Shown here in pieces: positions 45,014 to 51,896 of a DNA stretch of 64,000 nucleotides (the first letter of the stretch is position 1; each line of letters starts with the position of its first letter). The stretch is from Spirochaetia bacterium 38H-sp (GTDB lineage Bacteria; Spirochaetota; Spirochaetia; Winmispirales; Winmispiraceae): positions 62,001 to 126,000 of the forward strand of contig JBCHKQ010000002.1 of the NCBI GenBank assembly GCA_039023545.1, given 5' to 3'. The notes below the pieces were generated by a model. It worked only from the letters and a program-made list of their open reading frames with translations, searched no databases and was not told the origin of the DNA. Position numbers and translations under genes: made by a program.

Positions 45014-46003
45014 ATGAAGCAATATGGATTTAACTTTCTATGGGCATTTTCAAAGGAAGAATCAGGGAAAAACCCTCAGGAACCAGATAAAAAAGCACTG
45101 GATTTTCTGGCAAAGCATGGATTTAACTTTGTAAGAATCCCCATGGACTACAGATACTGGACAAACAACTTTGACTATTTTAAACCTGATGAGGCTTTTT
45201 TTGACTACACTGACAAATACATAGAAGAATGTAGGAAAAGGAACATCCACATTTGCATAAACATCCACAGAGCACCGGGATACTGCATAAACAGAAACGA
45301 CATAGAAAAACATAACCTCTGGACAGACAAAGAAGCACAAGACGCATTTGTATTCTACTGGGAAACCTTTGCAAAAAGATACAAAGGCATTTCATCCGAG
45401 CAACTCTCCTTTGACTTGCTTAACGAACCGCCGGAAGAAAGACAGTACGGGATGACAAGAGAAATACACAGAAAAGTTATAAAAAGAACAATAGAAGCCA
45501 TAAGAAAAATAGACAAAGAAAGAAGAATCGTAATAGACGGAATAGGCGGAGGACATCTTGCCATGCCAGAAATGGCAGACTTAGGAGTAGTACACAGCGG
45601 AAGAGGCTACCAGCCAATGGCAGTAAGCCACTACAAAGCAGAATGGTGGATTGACAGCAATAAGGTAACAGAAGCGCCCCAGTATCCTGGGACAAAATGG
45701 GACGGCATAATATGGAACAAAGAAAGCCTCAGAGACTTTTATAAACCATGGCTGGAAGTAGCAAAAACTGGAGTAGAAATACATATAGGCGAGTTTGGTT
45801 GTTATGATAAGACTGACAACAAGGTTGCTCTTGCATGGCTTTCTGACTTGATATCTCTTTATAAAGAATGGGGATGGGGATATTCACTTTGGAATTTTGA
45901 AGGTCCATTTGGCATAATAGGACACAGACGAGAAGGTGCAAGATGGGAAAAGATAGACGGTTATCTTGTAGACAGAGACCTCCTAGAATTGTTAAAGCCT
46001 TAA
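45014..46003 (+). CDS. Glycoside hydrolase family 5 protein (cellulase-like)
   Basis: A 329-residue (beta/alpha)8-barrel glycosidase. FVRIPMDYRYW, then CINIHRAPGYC, the acid/base glutamate in FDLLNEPPEE and the nucleophile glutamate in EIHIGEFGCYD place it in GH5. It has no signal peptide or membrane anchor, so it should act inside the cell, perhaps on imported beta-glucan oligosaccharides or glycosides. GGAG precedes the ATG. It is followed by its own strong terminator and lies, with rex, between hairpin copies F and G. Confidence 0.9.
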   Translation: MKQYGFNFLWAFSKEESGKNPQEPDKKALDFLAKHGFNFVRIPMDYRYWTNNFDYFKPDEAFFDYTDKYIEECRKRNIHICINIHRAPGYCINRNDIEKHNLWTDKEAQDAFVFYWETFAKRYKGISSEQLSFDLLNEPPEERQYGMTREIHRKVIKRTIEAIRKIDKERRIVIDGIGGGHLAMPEMADLGVVHSGRGYQPMAVSHYKAEWWIDSNKVTEAPQYPGTKWDGIIWNKESLRDFYKPWLEVAKTGVEIHIGEFGCYDKTDNKVALAWLSDLISLYKEWGWGYSLWNFEGPFGIIGHRREGARWEKIDGYLVDRDLLELLKP

Positions 46004-46020
46004 AAAATACACAGGTACAA

Positions 46021-46049
46021 AGAGGCTGCACTTTGTGCAGCCTCTTTTG
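46021..46049 (+). terminator. Intrinsic terminator after the GH5 gene
   Basis: AGAGGCTGCA / TGCAGCCTCT, a perfect 10-bp stem with a five-base loop, followed by TTTTGAT. It starts 18 bases after the GH5 stop. Confidence 0.9.
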
Positions 46050-46120
46050 ATATAAAATAAGTCTTTTCTTTTTGAATCTTTTTATATATAATTTTACAAC
46101 TATTTTTGCGGAGGACTTTT

Positions 46121-46753
46121 GTGAAACAACATAAATTGCTAAACCTTCCGAGCATAAGACGTCTACCTTCCTATCTGCAGGTTGTAAAAACCGCCATGGA
46201 AGAGGGAAAGGAATACATATCAGGCACATATATTTCCCAAGAGCTTGAGCTTGAGGCAATACAGGTAAGAAAGGATCTTGCTTTAACCGGTATAATGGGC
46301 AGACCCCGAATGGGCTATCCCGTGAAGGAACTCATAAATGCCATAGAAAGCTTTCTACAGTGGAATACAGACCAGTATGCTTGTGTGGTAGGTGCAGGAA
46401 ATCTGGGACAAGCTCTTTTGGGATTTAACGAGCTAAAAAAACATAAGCTACATATTGTTGCGGCTTTTGATGTGGATAAAAGCAAGATAGGTAAAAAATT
46501 TCATGGAACAGAGGTTTTTTCTCTGGATGAGATTGGAAAAAAAATAAAAGAGCTTGGCTTTAATATGGCAATACTTACTGTACCACAAGAGAGCGCTCAA
46601 GAGACAGCAGAGATTCTTGCTGATAATGGTATAAAGGCTATCTGGAATTTTACCAACATTAAGCTAAAGCTGCCTTCAGATATTATTGTCCAACAGGAAG
46701 ATTTGTCATCAGGATATGCTGTTCTGTCTGTAAAGATGGCAAGGTTTTCTTAA
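46121..46753 (+). CDS. rex: Redox-sensing transcriptional repressor Rex
   Basis: A 210-residue regulator. N-terminal winged helix (LPSIRRLPSYLQVVKTA, then TYISQELELEAIQVRKDLA with GIMGRPRMGYPVKEL) and a Rossmann domain (VVGAGNLGQALLGF, then VAAFDVDKSKIGKKF) that binds NADH/NAD+. Rex represses fermentation and respiration genes and lets go of DNA when NADH is high. The GTG at 46121 is chosen because GGAGGA lies six bases before it. No Rex-type operator (TTGTGAA-N4-TTCACAA) was noticed in the window, but the search was by eye. Confidence 0.92.
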   Translation: MKQHKLLNLPSIRRLPSYLQVVKTAMEEGKEYISGTYISQELELEAIQVRKDLALTGIMGRPRMGYPVKELINAIESFLQWNTDQYACVVGAGNLGQALLGFNELKKHKLHIVAAFDVDKSKIGKKFHGTEVFSLDEIGKKIKELGFNMAILTVPQESAQETAEILADNGIKAIWNFTNIKLKLPSDIIVQQEDLSSGYAVLSVKMARFS

Positions 46754-46773
46754 TTATTTATTATTTGCTTTTC

Positions 46774-46845
46774 TGCCGCAGGCAGGTTTTACCGCACTCT
46801 TTCTGTTTTGCTGTTGTTTTTTGGTGAGGTAAAACCGTTCGGTAT
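46774..46845 (-). repeat. Variable-arm hairpin element, copy G (reverse orientation)
   Basis: TGCCGCAGGCAG, arms GGTTTTACC / GGTAAAACC (9 bp, perfect), a 34-base loop that on the other strand contains GCAAAACAGAAAGAG, then CGTTCGGTAT. It lies immediately after the tyrS terminator (minus-strand sense) and 20 bases after the rex stop. Confidence 0.8.
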
Positions 46846-46846
46846 A

Positions 46847-46878
46847 AAATAAATAAAATGCCCTTCGTGAGGAAGGGC
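46847..46878 (-). terminator. Intrinsic terminator of the gltX-glyS-tyrS operon
   Basis: On the minus strand GCCCTT-cctcacg-AAGGGC followed by ATTTTATTTATTTTA, beginning 8 bases after the tyrS stop. Confidence 0.8.
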
Positions 46879-46886
46879 TTGTGGTG

Positions 46887-48119
46887 TTATTTTACGATTA
46901 TTCTATGATAGCGTTTTTTTCCTGCCCGCAAGAGAATTTCTCCGTCCTGATCTATGTGGGTTTTGTCTACTTTTGCTTCTAAATCAGCAATTTTGTTGTC
47001 TCCTATGTAGGCTCCGCCCTGAGTGATTAGTCGCCGTGCTTCGCTCTTTGAGGCAGAGAGTCCTGTACGAGCAAATAGCTCCACTATGTTTATACCCTGC
47101 TCAATTTCTACCATTGGGATTTCTGTCGTGGGTATCGCACTTCTGTCCTTGCCACCGCCACCAAAGGCTGCACGGGCTGCTTCCAGAGCTTTTTCTGCTT
47201 CTTCTTTGCTATGGATAAGTGCTGTCAGCTCGTATGCAAGGCGCTCTTTTGCCTTGTTTATGCGTTCGTCGTCATATGATGTGAGCTGATCTATTTCTTC
47301 TACTGGCAACAACGTGTAAAACTTGAGAAGTTTGTTGACATCCGAATCAGGAACGTTTCTCCAGTATTGGAAGAACTCATAGGGGCTTACCAGATTAGGA
47401 TCCAAAAATAGGGCACCCTTTTCTGTTTTCCCCATTTTTTTACCATCGGAGCGGGTCACAAGAGGAACGGTGAGTCCGTAGGCCTCCTTGGACTCTACTC
47501 TGCGGATTAGGTCTATACCCGCCACTATGTTTCCCCACTGGTCATCACCTCCTATCTGGAGGCTGCAGTTGTATTTCTGATTGAGAACCAAAAAGTCATA
47601 GGATTGTAAAAGCTGATAGTTAAACTCTATAAAGGAGAGTCCTGTCTCCAGCCTTGCTTTGTAGGTCTCAAAGCTCAACATCCTGTTTACAGAGAAGTGT
47701 CTGCCTATATCTCTAAGAAAGTCTATATAGTTGAGATTTGCAAGCCAATCTGCATTGTTGACTATTATTGCCTGCTCACCGTCAACTTTGAAAAAATGCT
47801 CTACCTGTTTTCTTATGGATTCTACGTTATTGTTTATCTGCTCTATCGTGAGCATCTTTCTCATTTCTGTCTTGCCGGAAGGGTCGCCTATTCTGGCTGT
47901 TCCTCCACCCATAACAAGTATTGCTTTATGCCCTGCGTTTACAAGATGGTATGCAGCAAAGAGAGGAACAAGATGCCCTGCATGCAGACTAGGTCCTGTG
48001 GGGTCCATTCCTAAATAAAAGGTAACCTGCCCTCTATCCATAAGATCCGACAGGCCTTCCAGATCTGTACACTGTTGGAGCATGCCTCTTTCTGACAGGA
48101 CTTCCAATGCTTTGTTCAT
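46887..48119 (-). CDS. tyrS: Tyrosyl-tRNA synthetase
   Basis: Charges tRNA-Tyr. A 410-residue class I synthetase with a HIGH-like [11 protein letters not shown], tyrosine pocket [12 protein letters not shown] and [15 protein letters not shown]-like [12 protein letters not shown], and a C-terminal S4-type RNA-binding domain ([17 protein letters not shown]). Its ATG overlaps the glyS stop as ATGA with AGAGGG upstream, so translation is coupled. Confidence 0.96.
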   Translation of the reverse strand: MNKALEVLSERGMLQQCTDLEGLSDLMDRGQVTFYLGMDPTGPSLHAGHLVPLFAAYHLVNAGHKAILVMGGGTARIGDPSGKTEMRKMLTIEQINNNVESIRKQVEHFFKVDGEQAIIVNNADWLANLNYIDFLRDIGRHFSVNRMLSFETYKARLETGLSFIEFNYQLLQSYDFLVLNQKYNCSLQIGGDDQWGNIVAGIDLIRRVESKEAYGLTVPLVTRSDGKKMGKTEKGALFLDPNLVSPYEFFQYWRNVPDSDVNKLLKFYTLLPVEEIDQLTSYDDERINKAKERLAYELTALIHSKEEAEKALEAARAAFGGGGKDRSAIPTTEIPMVEIEQGINIVELFARTGLSASKSEARRLITQGGAYIGDNKIADLEAKVDKTHIDQDGEILLRAGKKRYHRIIVK

Positions 48120-49447
48120 ACTCCGACCCTCTTGTAGTCTTTGATTGCCTGCTTGATTGTGTCCACAATCTCGTTTTTGTGTATACGGACTTGCTCCATA
48201 CTATCGCGGTATCGAAGTGTTACCGTATCGTTCTCCTTTGTATCGTAGTCAACTGTTATACAATAAGGAGTTCCTATCTCATCCTGTCTTCTATAACGTC
48301 TTCCTATTGCACCGCTTTCATCGTAAAAAGTGGAAAAATGCTCTCTGAGTTCTTCCTCCAACTCCATAGCATACTCTGAAAGTCCATCTTTCTTTACAAG
48401 AGGAAACACACCTACTGTTACAGGGGCTATAAGCGGATGGAACCTAAGAACTGTTCTTGTTTCTCCATTTTCAAGTGTTTCTTCTTCGTATGCATCGGAG
48501 AGAACCATAAGAACACTTCTGGTAAGTCCTGCAGATGTTTCTATTATATAGGGAACAAAGCGTTCCTTAGTCTGGTCATCAAGATATGTAAGGTCTTTAC
48601 CGGAATACTCGGAGTGTCGAGAAAGGTCAAAATCAGTACGATTATGTATTCCCTCAAGCTCACGCCATCCCATAGGGAACTCATATTCTATATCTACAGC
48701 TTCCTTTGCATAGTGGGCAAGCTCATCCGGGCCATGAGGATGGAACCTGAGTTTATCAGGTCTTATACCCAATTTCTTATAATATTCCATCCTTGTTTCT
48801 TTCCAGTAGTCAAACCACTTCTTATCCTCTGATGGCTTTACAAAAAACTGCATCTCCATTTGCTCAAACTCACAAGTTCTGAAAATAAAGTTCTTGGTTA
48901 CAATCTCGTTTCTAAAAGCCTTACCAACCTGTGCAATACCAAAAGGAACCTTTACCCTGCTAGTCTGAACACAGTTTTTATAGTTTACATATATACCCTG
49001 AGCGGTTTCCGGACGCAGATACACGATATTGCTTTCATCTTCAACCGGTCCCAAATGTGTCTTAAACATCAGGTTAAACTGTCTGGGCTCAGTAAAACTG
49101 TCCTTTGTGCCACAAACAGGACAGGCAGCAGTAAGATCTATCTGATCCGCTCTAAAACGGCTCTTACACTGTTTACAATCTACAAGCGGGTCATGAAAGT
49201 TTTCCACATGTCCAGAAGCTTCCCATACACGCGGATGCATAAGGATTGCGGCATCAAGTCCGACAATATTCCTTCTGCTTCTTACCATCTCATTCCACCA
49301 GAATCTTTGAATATTGTTCTTGAGTTCAACCCCAAGAGGACCATAATCCCAGGCAGAAGCAAGACCTCCATAAATTTCACTTGACTGAAAAACAAAACCT
49401 CTTCTCTTACATAGAGAAACTATAGTATCCAGCGTAATTTTTTCCAT
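48116..49447 (-). CDS. glyS: Glycyl-tRNA synthetase, homodimeric type
   Basis: Charges tRNA-Gly. A 443-residue class II synthetase of the alpha-2 type. [17 protein letters not shown] near the N-terminus, a zinc-like [11 protein letters not shown]...CPVCG insert, motif 2 VGKAFRNEI and [12 protein letters not shown], and a C-terminal anticodon-binding domain. GGAG precedes the ATG. It starts three bases after gltX ends. Confidence 0.95.
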   Translation of the reverse strand: MEKITLDTIVSLCKRRGFVFQSSEIYGGLASAWDYGPLGVELKNNIQRFWWNEMVRSRRNIVGLDAAILMHPRVWEASGHVENFHDPLVDCKQCKSRFRADQIDLTAACPVCGTKDSFTEPRQFNLMFKTHLGPVEDESNIVYLRPETAQGIYVNYKNCVQTSRVKVPFGIAQVGKAFRNEIVTKNFIFRTCEFEQMEMQFFVKPSEDKKWFDYWKETRMEYYKKLGIRPDKLRFHPHGPDELAHYAKEAVDIEYEFPMGWRELEGIHNRTDFDLSRHSEYSGKDLTYLDDQTKERFVPYIIETSAGLTRSVLMVLSDAYEEETLENGETRTVLRFHPLIAPVTVGVFPLVKKDGLSEYAMELEEELREHFSTFYDESGAIGRRYRRQDEIGTPYCITVDYDTKENDTVTLRYRDSMEQVRIHKNEIVDTIKQAIKDYKRVGV

Positions 49448-49450
49448 CTT

Positions 49451-50926
49451 TTACTCCTCATTCCAATCGACAAGCTTTGTATACGCAGCATCAACTCTGC
49501 GGATAGCCTCATCCTCACCCATAAGATAAATGGATTCAAGAAGAGGCGGAGATACTGTAGAACCGGTTATAGCAACCCTTAGAGGCATAAGAAGCAGCCC
49601 CAGTTTTATACCCAGGCTGTCTGCCAACTCACGAAAGCCATTCTCATTTTCATCATGGCTCCTGCCCTCATATCCATGCAAAAATCCTTTTATAGCCTCA
49701 AGAGCAGAAAGAGTTTTTTGCTTATCTGACTTCTTATGGATCAACATAGAAGGCTCATACTCGGGAAGACCTTTAAATAAAAACTCCAACATAGGTCCCA
49801 CATCAGAAAGAACCCTTAGCCTTTCCTTTATAATTGGCACTGCACCAAGAAGCTTTTTCTTTTCCTCATCTGATGGTTCCTTAGAAACAAGACCATAGTC
49901 TATTGCATAAGGCAAAAGAAGTTCAAAAAGTTCTTCATCTGTTTTTTTTCTTATATAGACACCATTAAACCAATCAAGCTTCTTATAATCAAAAACAGCT
50001 GGAGACTTGTTAAGTCTCTCTATGGAAAAAACCCTCTCCAAGTCTTCTCTGGAAAAAAACTCGGTAGAATCATCATAAGACCAACCAAGCAAAGAAACAT
50101 AATTGACAAGTGCCTCGGCAAGATACCCCTGCTTTCTAAACTCAAGCACGCTGGTGGCACCATGACGCTTAGACAGCTTCTGTCCATCCTCACCAAGCAC
50201 CATAGGCAGATGGCAATAAACCGGGGGCTCCCAGCCAAAAGCCTTATAAATCAAAACATGAAGAGGCGTAGAAGGAATCCATTCTTGCGCCCGCAGAATA
50301 TGAGTTATCTCCATAAGATGATCATCCACCACATTTGCAAGATGATAGGTAGGGAAACCATCTGATTTTAGCAAAACAGGATCGGGATTGATATCAGTAT
50401 TAGCATAAGACACATCACCGAGAAGCACATCAGAAAAAAAAGTTTCCCCTTCCAGTGGAACCTTTAGACGGATAACATAAGGCCTGCCCTCTGCAAGCAT
50501 AGAATCAACCTCACTCTGAGAAAGATTGCGGCAATGCCTGTCATACCCACTAGCCTTACCTTTACCACGCTCCTGTCTAAGCTTTTCGAGCCTTTCTGGA
50601 GTACAAAAACAATAGTAAGCCATCCCCATATCTACAAGCCGTCTGGCATGCTCCTCATAAAGCTCTCTGCGCTCTGACTGAAAATAAGGACCAAAATCCC
50701 CGCCTTTACCAGGCCCTTCATCCCAATCAATCCCCAACCATCTAAAAGTATCAAAAATATCCTCAAGAGCCCTCTCATCATAACGCTCACGGTCAGTATC
50801 CTCTATCCTAAGAATAAAAGTCCCGCCGGCAGACCTTGCAAAAAAATAATTAAACAACGCAGTCCTGAGCCCGCCTATATGCTGCAAGCCCGTAGGAGAA
50901 GGCGCATACCTCACCCTCACAGCCAT
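49451..50926 (-). CDS. gltX: Glutamyl-tRNA synthetase
   Basis: Charges tRNA-Glu (and perhaps tRNA-Gln if GatCAB is present; not in this window). A 491-residue class I synthetase with the HIGH-like RYAPSPTGLQHIGGLRTALFNY, the segment RIEDTDRERY, the KMSKS-like GQKLSKRHGATS and the C-terminal helical anticodon domain. AGGAG precedes the ATG. First gene of a gltX-glyS-tyrS operon. Confidence 0.96.
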   Translation of the reverse strand: MAVRVRYAPSPTGLQHIGGLRTALFNYFFARSAGGTFILRIEDTDRERYDERALEDIFDTFRWLGIDWDEGPGKGGDFGPYFQSERRELYEEHARRLVDMGMAYYCFCTPERLEKLRQERGKGKASGYDRHCRNLSQSEVDSMLAEGRPYVIRLKVPLEGETFFSDVLLGDVSYANTDINPDPVLLKSDGFPTYHLANVVDDHLMEITHILRAQEWIPSTPLHVLIYKAFGWEPPVYCHLPMVLGEDGQKLSKRHGATSVLEFRKQGYLAEALVNYVSLLGWSYDDSTEFFSREDLERVFSIERLNKSPAVFDYKKLDWFNGVYIRKKTDEELFELLLPYAIDYGLVSKEPSDEEKKKLLGAVPIIKERLRVLSDVGPMLEFLFKGLPEYEPSMLIHKKSDKQKTLSALEAIKGFLHGYEGRSHDENENGFRELADSLGIKLGLLLMPLRVAITGSTVSPPLLESIYLMGEDEAIRRVDAAYTKLVDWNEE

Positions 50927-50955
50927 AAAAACTCCTAAAAAACAAAGTGTAAGCG

Positions 50956-50984
50956 ATTATATACAAGCATTTTACCAGGGTCAA
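50956..50984 (-). promoter_or_regulatory. Promoter of the gltX-glyS-tyrS operon
   Basis: TTGACC (complement of 50979-50984), 17-base spacer, TATAAT (complement of 50956-50961), then a leader of about 20-25 bases with the gltX Shine-Dalgarno. This one is not leaderless. No T-box leader is possible in so short a space. Confidence 0.75.
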
Positions 50985-51007
50985 GGACAACAGACAAAAC
51001 ACAATAA

Positions 51008-51052
51008 ACCGAACGTTGCAGACTCATACTGAGCCTGCAACTGCCTACGGCA
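51008..51052 (+). repeat. Variable-arm hairpin element, copy H
   Basis: ACCGAACG at the left and CTGCCTACGGCA at the right. Stem GTTGCAG / CTGCAAC (7 bp), one mismatch, then CTCA / TGAG with loop tac. Short-loop version. Confidence 0.8.
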
Positions 51053-51076
51053 AAAAGACAGAAAAAAGTATACAAA

Positions 51077-51112
51077 ATAATACATATTAAAGTAAACTAT
51101 AATATGTATTAT
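51077..51112. repeat. 12-bp perfect inverted repeat between hairpin copies H and I
   Basis: ATAATACATATT, 12-base spacer, AATATGTATTAT. It lies in the middle of the H/I pair. It is AT-rich and could be a protein-binding site or simply a cruciform; no gene function is attached. Confidence 0.6.
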
Positions 51113-51159
51113 CTTTACTCTCTATAAAATAAAGAAAACAATAAGGTATACAGACATGT

Positions 51160-51203
51160 TGCCACAGGCAGCGCAAAACCGTAAGGTTTTGCGCGTTCGG
51201 TAT
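51160..51203 (-). repeat. Variable-arm hairpin element, copy I (reverse orientation)
   Basis: TGCCACAGGCAG, stem GCGCAAAACC-gtaa-GGTTTTGCGC (10 bp, perfect), then CGTTCGGTAT. It lies 12 bases after the comF stop and could end that transcript. Confidence 0.8.
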
Positions 51204-51215
51204 ACAGTCAAAAAC

Positions 51216-51896
51216 TTATAATTCTATAGCAAGAGTGAGGGCGACAACCCTTCTTACTCCAGAGGTCTTCAGAACAGATGCACATTCGTTTAGAGTAGAA
51301 CCTGTTGTGCAAACATCATCCAAAAGAATTACGGATTCTTCACAGTATACAGCCTCTGCAGATGCAGCAAACCTGCCCTCCACCGCCTTTCGCCTTTCCT
51401 CGGCAGACAACTCCTTTTGAGAAACAATATTTGTGGCTTTATCGGAAAAAACAAGAGAAATACCCGGTTTATACCTAAAATATCCATTGAGCCTATCTGC
51501 TAGCAGACCAGTATGACAAAACCCTCTTTTTTTTATCCGCGCAGGACGAGAAGGAACGCTAACAACAGGATAAAGAAAACCACTTGATAGTATCAAATTT
51601 AATACATGCTCATAAAAAAGATTAGCAACCTGTCTCATCCCCTTTTCTTTATAAAGCCATAAGAGTTTTTTGAATGTACCAGCGTATAGAAAAACAGATA
51701 AAAAAGCATCTACATTGGGAAGTTTTTTCTCAAACTCAGCAACTTCCCAATCCCTTACATAAAGGAGCTCCTGTCTGCAGCGCTTGCACAGACGAAAACT
51801 ATAACAAGTTTCCACAGGCATATTGCAGACTATGCAAAAAGAAGGAAAAAGATAAAAGAAAGCTTCTCTTACTATTTGTTTAAAATTGCTTTCCAT
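51216..51896 (-). CDS. comF: ComF-family phosphoribosyltransferase-like protein
   Basis: A 226-residue cytoplasmic protein with an N-terminal zinc ribbon (FCIVCN then CKRC) and a C-terminal PRTase domain (SVPSRPARIKKRGF; PRPP loop VILLDDVCTTGSTL). ComF proteins are needed for DNA uptake in naturally competent bacteria, perhaps in handling incoming single strands, but are also widespread in non-competent ones. It overlaps the mutS end by 25 bases, so it is the last gene of the tamB-bamA-skp-mutS-comF run. Confidence 0.9.
   Translation of the reverse strand: MESNFKQIVREAFFYLFPSFCIVCNMPVETCYSFRLCKRCRQELLYVRDWEVAEFEKKLPNVDAFLSVFLYAGTFKKLLWLYKEKGMRQVANLFYEHVLNLILSSGFLYPVVSVPSRPARIKKRGFCHTGLLADRLNGYFRYKPGISLVFSDKATNIVSQKELSAEERRKAVEGRFAASAEAVYCEESVILLDDVCTTGSTLNECASVLKTSGVRRVVALTLAIEL

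Noticed and set aside
45729..46259. Minus-strand 176-aa frame over GH5 and rex
   Set aside because: Antisense to two well-identified genes and crosses a strong terminator.
32735..51203. Integron attC sites as an explanation for the variable-arm hairpins
   Set aside because: attC sites also keep structure with variable stems, but they need GTTRRRY / RYYYAAC core boxes. Here the right box reads GTTCGGT (C at the fourth position), the other end has no AAC box, and the genes between copies are not cassette-like. No integrase is in the window.
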